From Phycisphaerales bacterium Planc_01 (GTDB lineage Bacteria > Planctomycetota > Phycisphaerae > Sedimentisphaerales > Anaerobacaceae), in assembly GCA_001603075.1 (NCBI GenBank), contig LVBB01000075.1:62657-126656 (forward strand): DNA of 64,000 bases, given 5' to 3'. Each line of letters begins with the position of its first letter. Positions within the stretch are counted from its first letter, which is position 1. Below, piece after piece: positions 16,528 to 25,439 of the stretch. Under the pieces are notes generated by a model, which saw only the letters and a list, made by a program, of their open reading frames with translations, did no database searches and was not told where the DNA came from. The position numbers and the translations under genes are program-made.

Positions 16528-16903
16528 GCGACACTTGGGGGCCCAGGCAAACGGGCGCAGGATGCGTTTATTTTTGTCAGAATTCAGGTCAGGTGAGCTT
16601 GACTTGCTAAACACATGTTTTAAGCTGTCGTATTAAGCGAATGTTTCGGAAACCAACGGTGCCTCTCCTGCGACTGTGATAGTAGTGTATCATGGTCGGC
16701 CGAACAGACGCAGCAATGGACGCATGAAGGACATGTGAAGATAAAATCTCTGCCTTCAAGAGTTTAGGGGTGTGGCAGACCGGCGGAGGACCTTGGGTGT
16801 GTGGTCCTTGCGGGCGGCGGTGTGCGGGGTTATAGTGGCGAGCTTCTCATGCGGCCTATGGCGTGGGTCGCCTTCGGTGAGTTGTCGAAAGACGGGTAGA
16901 ATC
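16528..16903. other. Intergenic region upstream of the RND operon
   Basis: No convincing gene. The part around 16560-16700 is richer in A and T than the surroundings. TTGACT at 16599-16604 is a good -35-like element but only weak -10-like bases (TAAGCT at 16621) follow at proper spacing. An in-frame GTG at 16772 could extend the adaptor gene, with a lipobox-like VASFSC, but its ribosome site is no better than that of the ATG at 16904. Confidence 0.5.
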
Positions 16904-18016
16904 ATGAGCAATCAATCGCAGAAGGGCCGGACGGCCCGAACGAGTCCCGGCCGGTTTCGGCGTATCGCGACCAAAACGGTCATCGCCCTGGTTGCGGCAG
17001 GGGCGGTCGTGGCCATCGCCATGATGCCGCAACCCAGCAGGGAGGTCCCGCCCACCGAGGCACCGCCTGTCAACGTCTCCGTGGTGACGATCGTTCCGGA
17101 GGCCGAGTTGGCCGACACATTCGTGCTGCCGGCTGTGGTCGAGCCCAATCGGGTCGTGGCCGTCTCTGCCGAGGAGGCAGCAGCCATCGAGCGTATCCCC
17201 CCGAAAGAGGGCGACGCGGTGCAGAAGGGCGATCTGCTCGTCCAGCTCAAGACGGACCTGATCCGACCGCAGTTCGCGACCGCCGAGGCGAGATACAAAC
17301 GCGATCAGATCGAATACGAACGAATGATGTCGCTGGTGAAGGACGATGCGGCGCCACAGCAGGACCTGGACAACGCCGTGACGCAACTGGCGGCCAGCAA
17401 GGCGGCGTTCGAAGAGGCCCGCGCCCGGCTGGACCGGACTCGCATCCTTTCGCCGGTTCACGGAGTGCTCAACGACCTGCTCGTCGAGGAAGGCGAATAC
17501 GTTTCGCCCGGCACCGCTGTGGCCGAAATCGTGGAGATCGACACCGTCAAGGTCGTCGTGGACATCCCCGAGAAGGACATCGGGTTCTTCTCTGTTGGGC
17601 GCGATGCCCAGATTCTCGCCGAGGTCAGAGGCTGTGAGAAGTCGGTGATGGGCAAGATCACCTACATCAGCCAGTTGGCGAACCGCCAGACACGTTCCAC
17701 GCCGGTCGAAATCACGCTGGACAATCGCCAGGGCCTGCTGCGGAGCGGGCAGATCGTCCGCGTCCGCCTGTCGCGCCGTGTGTTGAACGAGGCCATCCTG
17801 GTCCCGCTGCTGGCGGTCATTCCGCTCGAAGACGGTTACGCCGTCTATGTGGTCGAGGATTCGCAGGCCCGCCGTCGCGACGTCCAACTCGGCGTCATCA
17901 AGGGCGAACAGATCCAGATCGTCAGCGGCTTGAGGCCCGACGACAAGCTGATCGTCGCCGGACACCGCTTCCTGGCTCCCGGCCAGAACGTCAAGATCGA
18001 GTCGGAGAAGAAGTAG
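16904..18016 (+). CDS. RND efflux periplasmic adaptor subunit
   Basis: A 370-residue HlyD/AcrA-type membrane fusion protein. It has an N-terminal hydrophobic anchor (TVIALVAAGAVVAIAMM, about 25-41), a biotinyl-lipoyl-like half-motif (IERIPPKEGDAVQKGDLLVQL), a coiled-coil hairpin (about 115-170), the second half-motif (ILSPVHGVLNDLLVEEGEYV) and a beta-barrel/MP domain ending in RFLAPGQNVKIES. It bridges the inner-membrane pump to an outer-membrane channel. The pump gene starts five bases after the stop; no outer-membrane factor gene is present. The start could instead be GTG 16772. Confidence 0.9.
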   Translation: MSNQSQKGRTARTSPGRFRRIATKTVIALVAAGAVVAIAMMPQPSREVPPTEAPPVNVSVVTIVPEAELADTFVLPAVVEPNRVVAVSAEEAAAIERIPPKEGDAVQKGDLLVQLKTDLIRPQFATAEARYKRDQIEYERMMSLVKDDAAPQQDLDNAVTQLAASKAAFEEARARLDRTRILSPVHGVLNDLLVEEGEYVSPGTAVAEIVEIDTVKVVVDIPEKDIGFFSVGRDAQILAEVRGCEKSVMGKITYISQLANRQTRSTPVEITLDNRQGLLRSGQIVRVRLSRRVLNEAILVPLLAVIPLEDGYAVYVVEDSQARRRDVQLGVIKGEQIQIVSGLRPDDKLIVAGHRFLAPGQNVKIESEKK

Positions 18017-18021
18017 ACGCC

Positions 18022-21000
18022 ATGTTCCTCACCGATGCTGCGATTCGCAACCGGACCACTGTGGTCGTTCTGGGCCTGATCATCATCCTCATGGGCGCTA
18101 CGAGCTATGTGTCGCTGCCCCGCGAGGCGGCGCCGGACATCCCGATTCCCTATGTCATGGTGACGACGGTCTACGAAGGGGTTTCGCCCGAAGACATCGA
18201 GACGTCCATCACGATGAAGATCGAGAAGGAACTCAACGGGGTTCGGGGCGTCGAGGAGATCACCTCCAGCAGCGCCGAGGGCATGTCGCTGATCAGTGTG
18301 GAATTCGCCCCGGACGTGCCGAGCGAGGTGGCGCTGCAACGCGTGCGCGACCGGGTGGATCTGGCGAAAGGCGAACTGCCTCAGGATGCGGAAGAGCCGA
18401 TCATCAAGGAGATCAACTTCGCCGAGCTTCCGATCATGTTGATCAGCGTGTCGGGCGACGTCTCTCCCGTGCAGCTCAAGGCGATCGCCGATCAGGTGCA
18501 GGACGCGCTGGAAGCGACGCCGGGCGTACTCAAGGTGGAGATGGCCGGCGACCTGGAGCGGGAGATCCGCCTGGAGTTCAATCCGGACCGCCTCGCCCAG
18601 TACAACCTGACCATTCCCGAGATTCTGGCGTTGATCCCCTCGGAGAACGTCAACATCTCGGCCGGAGGTCTCGAAACGAGCGGCACGAAGTTCAACGTCC
18701 GCATTCCCGCCGAGTTCGTGACGCCGGAAGAGGTGGACCATCTGATGCTGACCGTGCGCGACGGCAAGCCGATCTATCTGGCCGACGTCGCTTCGGTGCG
18801 GTATACGTTCAAGGACCGCACCAGTTTCTCCCGCCTCGATGGGGCCGACACCATCACCCTGAGCATCAGCAAACGCGTGGGCGCCAACGCGGTGCAGATC
18901 AGTCAGTACATCAAGGCGGTGATCGCCGAGGCACAGAAACGCGTGCCGTCGGCGGTGAAGTTCGACATCACCTACGACATGTCCAAGATGATCCGCAGCA
19001 TGGTGGCCGACCTCGAGAACAACATCGCCTCGGCCCTGATCCTGGTGACGGTGGTGCTGCTGCTGTTTCTCGGGTGGCGTCCCAGCACGATCGTGGCGAT
19101 GATCATCCCGTTGAGCATGCTGATCACCTTCTTCCTGATCCAGACGCTGGGGCACACGCTGAACATGATCGTGCTGTTCAGTCTGATTCTGGTCCTGGGC
19201 ATGCTGGTGGACAACGCGATCGTGATCGTGGAGAACATCTACCGGCACCTGCAGCTCGGGTACAGCCGGATGGATGCCGCGATCCTCGGAGCCCGCGAGG
19301 TGGCCTGGCCGGTGACGACCTCGACGTTCACCACCGTCTGCGCGTTCTTGCCGATGATGTTCTGGCCGGGCGTCATGGGCGACTTCATGAAGTATCTGCC
19401 GATCACGCTGACCCTCGGCCTGTTGGCCTCGCTGTTCGTCGGTCTGGTGTTCAACCCGGTGATCTGCTCGGTCTGGGCGGGCCGGGCGCCCAAGCCACGC
19501 CAGAAGGACCATTGGTTCATCGGCAGTTACCGTCGCGTTCAGGAGGCGGGGCTGTACAATCCGGGCCTGACCTTGTTCCTGGCGTTCTGTCTGCTGGTCG
19601 GCCTGGGGATTCTGTACGCCAAGATCGGCAAGGGGACGGAGTTCTTCCCGTCGGAGGACCCCGAGCGCGCCGTCATCGACATCCGCGCGCCGCAGGGGAC
19701 CAACATCCACGAGACCGATCGGCTCGCTCGGGTGATCGAAGAGCGGCTCGTGCCGTATCGGCCCTGGCTCAAACACGTCATCACAAATGTCGGATCGGCG
19801 GGCGGGGCCAATATGGGCCTCATCGCCAGCGCCGGCGGCTCTCATCTGGCCGGCATCACCCTGGTGTTCCACGATTTCGTCGAGCGCCAGCGGCCGTCCA
19901 ACGACGTGATTGCGGAGGTCCGTGAGGCGATCGCCGATATCGCCGGCGCCGAGATCAAGATCGAGAAGGAGGAAGGGGGACCGCCGACGGGAGCGCCCGT
20001 CACTGTCCGGATCGTCGGCGAGGACTTCAAGACGCTGGAGCGGATCAGCGAGGAGGCCCGGCGCCGGATCGCCACGGTGCCCAATGTTGTGAACCTTCGC
20101 AGCGACTTCGAGGCGGCACGTCCGGAGCTGGCCTTCACGGTGGACCGTCGCGTCGCCATGCTGCTCGGCGTCAACACCGCCACCGTGGGCAACTTCCTCA
20201 AGATGGCGGTCTTCGGCAGCAAGGTCGGGACCTATCGCGAGTACAACGAGGAATACGACATCACGGTGCGCCTGCCGCTGGCGGACCGGACACGGGTCGA
20301 CGACTTGTATCGCCTGCGGATTCCCAATCCCACCGGAGAGGCCGTGGCGCTCAGTTCGCTGGGCAGTTTCACCTATCGGGGCGGGTTCGGCACGATCAAT
20401 CGGGTCGATCAGAAACGCGTCATCACCCTGACCGCCGACGCCGAGGGCCGTCTGGGTTCGGCGGTTCTGGCCGACGTGCAGAAGCAGCTTGCGTCGCTCG
20501 ATGTGCCGCTGGGCTACGAACTTCGCTATGCGGGCGAGAAGGAGGAGCAGGACAAGGCGCAGGCGTTCCTGTCGAAGGCGTTCGTGATCGCGCTGCTTCT
20601 GGTCGTCATGGTCCTCGTGGTTCAGTTCAATTCGCTCATGGTGCCGTTCATCATCATGACGACCGTAGCGCTGTCGCTGATCGGGGCGCTGGTCGGCCTG
20701 CTGGTCTGTGGGCTTCCCTTCGGCATCATCATGACGGGGATCGGCATCATCAGCCTGGCCGGCGTCGTGGTCAACAACGCGATCGTGCTGCTGGCGTACA
20801 CGCAGCAGTTGCAGCGCGAGGGGATGGACCTGATCGCGGCGGCGTCGAAGGCGGGCGTGACCCGCTTGCGGCCGGTGCTGTTGACGGCGGCGACCACGAT
20901 CATCGGCCTGATCCCCATGGCGGTCGGCGTTTCGTATGACTTCCACACCTTCAGTTGGGCCACCAAGAGCGAGTCGGCTCAGTGGTGGCGCAATATGGCG

Positions 21001-21135
21001 GTCGTCGTCATCTTCGGTCTGGCCTTCGCGACAATCCTGACGCTGGTGGTCGTCCCGTCGCTCTATGTGATGCTCACCCGCCTGACACAGTGGCTCGGCT
21101 TCGGACATGCCCGGACCGAAGAGCCGTCCGCTTAG
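18022..21135 (+). CDS. RND efflux transporter permease (AcrB/HAE-type)
   Basis: A 1037-residue inner-membrane proton-driven pump of normal length. TM1 is VVVLGLIIILMGATSYVSLP; the two large periplasmic loops with porter repeats follow; TM2-6 occupy about 335-480 and TM8-12 about 855-1025. TM4 has LVDNAIVIVENIY with Asp397 followed by Asn398 where AcrB has two Asp, so one member of the classical proton-relay pair is replaced. The second half carries LAGVVVNNAIVLL. Substrates may be hydrophobic compounds or metals; the adaptor-only operon and sequence do not tell. Translationally close to the adaptor. Confidence 0.95.
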   Translation: MFLTDAAIRNRTTVVVLGLIIILMGATSYVSLPREAAPDIPIPYVMVTTVYEGVSPEDIETSITMKIEKELNGVRGVEEITSSSAEGMSLISVEFAPDVPSEVALQRVRDRVDLAKGELPQDAEEPIIKEINFAELPIMLISVSGDVSPVQLKAIADQVQDALEATPGVLKVEMAGDLEREIRLEFNPDRLAQYNLTIPEILALIPSENVNISAGGLETSGTKFNVRIPAEFVTPEEVDHLMLTVRDGKPIYLADVASVRYTFKDRTSFSRLDGADTITLSISKRVGANAVQISQYIKAVIAEAQKRVPSAVKFDITYDMSKMIRSMVADLENNIASALILVTVVLLLFLGWRPSTIVAMIIPLSMLITFFLIQTLGHTLNMIVLFSLILVLGMLVDNAIVIVENIYRHLQLGYSRMDAAILGAREVAWPVTTSTFTTVCAFLPMMFWPGVMGDFMKYLPITLTLGLLASLFVGLVFNPVICSVWAGRAPKPRQKDHWFIGSYRRVQEAGLYNPGLTLFLAFCLLVGLGILYAKIGKGTEFFPSEDPERAVIDIRAPQGTNIHETDRLARVIEERLVPYRPWLKHVITNVGSAGGANMGLIASAGGSHLAGITLVFHDFVERQRPSNDVIAEVREAIADIAGAEIKIEKEEGGPPTGAPVTVRIVGEDFKTLERISEEARRRIATVPNVVNLRSDFEAARPELAFTVDRRVAMLLGVNTATVGNFLKMAVFGSKVGTYREYNEEYDITVRLPLADRTRVDDLYRLRIPNPTGEAVALSSLGSFTYRGGFGTINRVDQKRVITLTADAEGRLGSAVLADVQKQLASLDVPLGYELRYAGEKEEQDKAQAFLSKAFVIALLLVVMVLVVQFNSLMVPFIIMTTVALSLIGALVGLLVCGLPFGIIMTGIGIISLAGVVVNNAIVLLAYTQQLQREGMDLIAAASKAGVTRLRPVLLTAATTIIGLIPMAVGVSYDFHTFSWATKSESAQWWRNMAVVVIFGLAFATILTLVVVPSLYVMLTRLTQWLGFGHARTEEPSA

Positions 21136-21360
21136 CCGAAACCGAGCGTTGCCAAGTGCGCCGCCGTCGATTCGGACAGCGTAGCGCCGACGAGGATCCC
21201 CCCCAGGCTCCTCAGGGCGGGGGGCCGGCGAAAGTTCCTCAGAAGAGGGTCGAGTCGGCCGGCCGTTCCCGGTACAATTGTCGTGGGGCCTGGGAATCGG
21301 CGCCCATGAGGTCGTACCGGCGACGCAATCAGGCAATCGCAGGATGTATTGGAGGTGAAC

Positions 21361-24360
21361 ATGCAATCGCATAGAGGATGGCACCCCGTCAAGTGGATCG
21401 CAATCATGATCGGTCTGATGCCCGTCGCTTCGATTGGGGTCGGTGCGTCGGAGGGCATGCGGCTGGACGGCAAGTCGCCCATTTATGAGGCGCAGAGTCA
21501 GAGGTCGCTGGACCTGACGGACGAAGTGACGCTGGAGGCGTGGGTCCGGGCCGACCGGATGGGGCAGGGAGGCGGACGCATCCTCGACAAGTCCATGCCC
21601 GGAACCTCCGATGGATACATGCTCGATACCTTCCCGGGCAATTCGCTGCGTTTCGTGAACGCCAGGGGGGCCTGCACGTACGACGCCAAGCTGCCGGCCG
21701 ACCGCTGGTCGCACGTGGTCGGCGTGTACAGCGCGTCGAAGAAGATCATGAAGCTCTACCTGAACGGCCAAGAGGTCGCCAGCACCGACGGCGGGGCGTT
21801 CGTCGCCATGACGACGACGGGGATACTGCTTCGGATCGGCTGCGACCCGCGCGGGGACAATCGCTTTGTCGGGCGGATTCAACGCGCGGCGGTCTATCGG
21901 CGGGTGCTGACTGCCGACGAGATTGCGTCGCGGGCGAACCAGGCGGAACCCGCGTCACTGCGAGGCGTCGTCGGGGAGTGGGTCTTTGCCGCCGAGCCCG
22001 GTCGCAAGATCGAGCCTGTCGCCGGCCGGGTCGCGCTGGAGGTCGAGGGGCTCAACAGCAGCACGAGGTTCTGGGGCACAATTGCCGGACAGGTGTCGGC
22101 GCCAAAGGAGCCGCTGAGTCTGTGGTACCGTCAGCCGGCGGTCGAGTGGGTCGAGGCGTTGGCGGTCGGAAACGGTCGGCTGGGTGCGATGGTCTTCGGC
22201 GGGATCGACCGCGAACGCATCCAGCTCAACGAGGACACGCTCTGGGCCGGCGGGCCGTACGATCCGGCCCGTCCGGAGGCGTTGGAGGCGTTGCCCGAAG
22301 CCCGGCGGCTGATCTTCGCGGGCAAGTACCGCGAGGCCGATGCCCTCATCGGCAAGCAGATGATGTCCAGACCGCTGGGGCAGATGCCGTATCAGGTCGT
22401 GGGCGATTTGCTTCTGGCGTTTCCGAGCGCCGAGAAGGTGACGAACTATCGCCGGGACCTGAATCTCGACGAGGCCGTGGCGAGCGTGACCTATACCGTC
22501 GATGACGTGACGTTCAAACGCGAGGTCTTCTCCAGTCCCGTGGACCAGGTGATCGTCGTTCGCATCACGGCGAGCCAGCCCGGCCGGGTCTCGTTCACCG
22601 CCGGGATGAAGACGCCGCAGCGGGCTACGATCGAGGCCGAGAACTCCGATACGCTGGTGATGCGCGGCGTCAACGGCGCATCGCAAGGCATCGACGGGGC
22701 GCTGAAGTTCCAGTCGCGCGTCCGCGTTCTCACTTCCGGCGGTGCTGTCAAATCGGAGGAGGATCGCCTCACCGTGATCAACGCGGATGCGGCGACGCTG
22801 CTGGTGGCCGCGGCCACCAGCTACAAGAGCTTCAAGGACGTCAGCGGCGATCCGGAGACGCCGGCCAAAGCCGCCATCGCGGCCGCGAGCGCCAAATCGT
22901 TCGATGCCTTGCGGGCCGACCACGTCGCCGAGCATCGGCGGCTCTTCCGTCGCGTCGCGTTGGATCTTGGTGTCAGCGACGTGGCGAGTCTGCCGACCGA
23001 CGAGCGAATCCGGAATTCCATGACGAACCACGATCCGCACTTGGCGGCGCTCTATTTCCAGTTCGGCCGTTACCTGCTGATCTCCAGCTCTCGTCCCGGC
23101 ACCCAGCCGGCCAACCTTCAGGGCATCTGGAACGACAGCATGAGTCCGCCATGGAGCAGCAAATACACGATCAACATCAACACCGAGATGAACTATTGGC
23201 CCGCCGAGCCGACCGCCCTGGCCGAGTGTGTCGAGCCGCTGGTGGCGATGGTGATGGACCTGACCGAGACAGGCGCGAGGACCGCCCGCGTCAACTGGGG
23301 CGCAAGCGGCTGGGTCTGCCACCACAACACCGACCTGTGGCGGGCTTCGGGCCCGATCGACGGGCCGTTCTGGGGCTTCTGGCCGACGGGCGGGGCGTGG
23401 TTGTGCAAGCACCTCTGGGAGCACTACGAGTACGGCGGCGACCGGGCGTTCCTGGCGAGGGTGTATCCCGCGCTCAAGGGCGCGGCCCAGTTCTTCCTCG
23501 ACACGCTCGTGGAAGAACCCACGCACAAGTGGCTGGTGACGTGTCCATCCCTCTCGCCCGAGAACGGGCACAAGTACGGCGTGTCGATCTGCGCCGGGCC
23601 GACGATGGACAACCAGATCCTCCGCGATTTGTTCGCCAGTTGCATCCATGCCGCCACGATTCTGGGTGTGGATGAAGAGTTCCGGGGCAGGCTCGAAGCG
23701 ACGCGGGCACGTCTGGCCCCGGACCAGATCGGCAAGGAAGGCCAGCTCCAGGAATGGCTGGAAGACTGGGACATGGAGGCCGGCGACATCCATCACCGCC
23801 ACGTCTCGCATCTGTACGGCCTGCATCCGAGCGATCAGATCAACGTGCACGACACGCCGGAACTGGCGGCCGCCGTCCGCCGGTCGCTGGAGATTCGCGG
23901 CGACAACGCCACCGGCTGGGGCATCGGCTGGCGGATCAATCTCTGGGCGAGGCTTCAGGACGCCGAGCACACCTATCAGATTCTCAAGCTGCTGCTTGGG
24001 CCCGAGCGGACCTATCCGAACATGTTTGACGCCCACCCGCCGTTCCAGATCGACGGCAACTTCGGCGGCGCCAGCGGCATTGCCGAGATGCTCTTGCAGA
24101 CCCGCGCGCGTTTCTCCGGCTCTGCGATGACGGCGGAGATCGAACTGCTGCCCGCGCTGCCGAAGGCCTTTTCCACCGGCTCCGTCCGGGGCCTGCGAGC
24201 CAAGGGCGGGTTCGACGTGGACATCGAATGGGCCGACGGCAAGCTCGTTGCCGCGACGATCCGGTCGCGGCTGGGCAACGCGTGCCGCCTGCGCTATGGC
24301 GACGTGATCCGTGAGGCGCCGATCCAGAAGGGCGGAATCTTCCGCTGGGATGGCCGTTGA
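21361..24360 (+). CDS. GH95-family glycoside hydrolase (alpha-L-fucosidase-like) with N-terminal LamG domain
   Basis: A 999-residue secreted enzyme. Residues 1-25 are a signal peptide; about 30-210 form a concanavalin-like LamG domain (SLDLTDEVTLEAWVRADRMG, KIMKLYLNGQEV); from about 255 to the end is GH95. Family blocks include ALAVGNGRLGAMVFGG, LNEDTLWAGGPYDP, NINTEMNYWPAEP with the catalytic-region Asn residues, SPENGHKYG, HRHVSHLYGLHPS, TGWGIGWRINLWARLQD and FQIDGNFGGASG. GH95 inverts alpha-1,2-L-fucosides or alpha-L-galactosides, both found on plant cell-wall polymers. GGAGGT precedes the ATG; a weak promoter-like TACAAT lies at 21273. First gene of a three-gene pectin-related operon. The spacer 21136-21360 also has a C6/G6 inverted run at 21199-21224. 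Confidence 0.92.
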   Translation: MQSHRGWHPVKWIAIMIGLMPVASIGVGASEGMRLDGKSPIYEAQSQRSLDLTDEVTLEAWVRADRMGQGGGRILDKSMPGTSDGYMLDTFPGNSLRFVNARGACTYDAKLPADRWSHVVGVYSASKKIMKLYLNGQEVASTDGGAFVAMTTTGILLRIGCDPRGDNRFVGRIQRAAVYRRVLTADEIASRANQAEPASLRGVVGEWVFAAEPGRKIEPVAGRVALEVEGLNSSTRFWGTIAGQVSAPKEPLSLWYRQPAVEWVEALAVGNGRLGAMVFGGIDRERIQLNEDTLWAGGPYDPARPEALEALPEARRLIFAGKYREADALIGKQMMSRPLGQMPYQVVGDLLLAFPSAEKVTNYRRDLNLDEAVASVTYTVDDVTFKREVFSSPVDQVIVVRITASQPGRVSFTAGMKTPQRATIEAENSDTLVMRGVNGASQGIDGALKFQSRVRVLTSGGAVKSEEDRLTVINADAATLLVAAATSYKSFKDVSGDPETPAKAAIAAASAKSFDALRADHVAEHRRLFRRVALDLGVSDVASLPTDERIRNSMTNHDPHLAALYFQFGRYLLISSSRPGTQPANLQGIWNDSMSPPWSSKYTININTEMNYWPAEPTALAECVEPLVAMVMDLTETGARTARVNWGASGWVCHHNTDLWRASGPIDGPFWGFWPTGGAWLCKHLWEHYEYGGDRAFLARVYPALKGAAQFFLDTLVEEPTHKWLVTCPSLSPENGHKYGVSICAGPTMDNQILRDLFASCIHAATILGVDEEFRGRLEATRARLAPDQIGKEGQLQEWLEDWDMEAGDIHHRHVSHLYGLHPSDQINVHDTPELAAAVRRSLEIRGDNATGWGIGWRINLWARLQDAEHTYQILKLLLGPERTYPNMFDAHPPFQIDGNFGGASGIAEMLLQTRARFSGSAMTAEIELLPALPKAFSTGSVRGLRAKGGFDVDIEWADGKLVAATIRSRLGNACRLRYGDVIREAPIQKGGIFRWDGR

Positions 24361-24376
24361 GACGGAAGGACAGGCG

Positions 24377-25414
24377 ATGAAAGACGCGAAGAACCATGCG
24401 CTGATGGGCGCTGCGGTGTTCGTCGGGTTGTTTGTCGGGGTCTCGTTCTGCGGCGCTGCCGAGCCGGAGATGCTCCGGCTCAGCGGCGATACCGGCGTGC
24501 ACGATCCGGTCATCATCAAAGAGGGCGATACGTATTACGTCTTCGCCACCGGCGGCCGCCGCGGGCGCGGGTTTGTCCCGATCCACGCCTCGAAGGACCT
24601 GCGACACTGGCGCGTGATCGGCCACGTGTTCGAGGAACTGCCCGAATGGGCGCCGAAGGAGATTCCGGGCACGCGCGGGATCTGGGCGCCGGACATCTCG
24701 TTCTTCAATGGCAAGTATCACCTGTATTACTCCATCTCGACCTTCGGCAAGAACAGCTCGGCCATCGGTCTGACCGTCAACGAGACGCTCGACCCGAACA
24801 GCCCAAGGTACAAGTGGGTCGATCGGGGCATGGTCGTCCGCTCGACCGAGGGCGCCGACGACTGGAACGCCATCGACGGCAATATCGCGATCGACGACAA
24901 CGGGCGCGTCTGGTTGAACTGGGGCAGCTTCTGGGGTGGGATCAAGATGAGGCGGATCGACCCCGCGACGGGCATGCTCTCGAAGGAAGATACCACGCTG
25001 TATTCGCTGGCGAGCCGGCCCCGGTCCGGCGCGCATCAGACGCCGCCGGTTGTGGGTGCGATCGAGGCGCCGTTCCTCATCCGACACGGCGAGTATTGGT
25101 CTCTGTTCGTATCCTTCGACTTCTGCTGTCGCGGCGCCAAGAGCACGTACAACGTTCGGGTCGGGCGCTCTCGCGACATCACGGGGCCCTACGTGGACAG
25201 GGACGGCACGCCCATGATGGAGGGAGGCGGGACACTCGTTATCGAGGCCACGGAGGGGGCCTGGCGCGGCGCGGGCCATCAGGCTGTGCTGCGGGAGGGC
25301 GGCGTCGATTATCTCGTGTTCCACGCCTACGACGCTACGACAGGGCGCAGCCATCTGCAAATCTCGACGATGGTGTGGGAGGACGGCTGGCCGCGAGTGG
25401 CGTCTTTGCCTTGA
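24377..25414 (+). CDS. Glycoside hydrolase family 43 (arabinan-active type)
   Basis: A 345-residue secreted five-bladed propeller with a signal peptide (ALMGAAVFVGLFVGVSFCGAA). The GH43 catalytic triad is visible as D43 in VHDPVI (base), D167 in AIDGN (pKa modulator) and E230 in GAIEAPFLI (acid). TRGIWAPDISFFNGKYHLYY and the spacing match arabinan endo-1,5-alpha-L-arabinanases and related arabinofuranosidases. The ATG at 24377 follows GAAGGA and lies 16 bases after the GH95 stop; the pectate/rhamnogalacturonan lyase gene starts 25 bases after its own stop, so the three are almost certainly one transcript. Confidence 0.92.
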   Translation: MKDAKNHALMGAAVFVGLFVGVSFCGAAEPEMLRLSGDTGVHDPVIIKEGDTYYVFATGGRRGRGFVPIHASKDLRHWRVIGHVFEELPEWAPKEIPGTRGIWAPDISFFNGKYHLYYSISTFGKNSSAIGLTVNETLDPNSPRYKWVDRGMVVRSTEGADDWNAIDGNIAIDDNGRVWLNWGSFWGGIKMRRIDPATGMLSKEDTTLYSLASRPRSGAHQTPPVVGAIEAPFLIRHGEYWSLFVSFDFCCRGAKSTYNVRVGRSRDITGPYVDRDGTPMMEGGGTLVIEATEGAWRGAGHQAVLREGGVDYLVFHAYDATTGRSHLQISTMVWEDGWPRVASLP

Positions 25415-25439
25415 TGGAGATTGCGAATCGGAGGCACCC

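Noticed and set aside
21199-21224. C6/G6 run after the RND pump as a terminator
   Set aside because: The loop is 14 bases and there is no T-run; left only as a note in the GH95 entry.
17845-21882. 1345-codon open frame on the minus strand across the RND genes
   Set aside because: Runs antisense to the RND pump and adaptor; rich in Asp, Arg, His as expected of shadow frames, with no motif.
21955-24519. 854-codon open frame on the minus strand over GH95
   Set aside because: Antisense shadow of the GH95 gene, no domain-like sequence.
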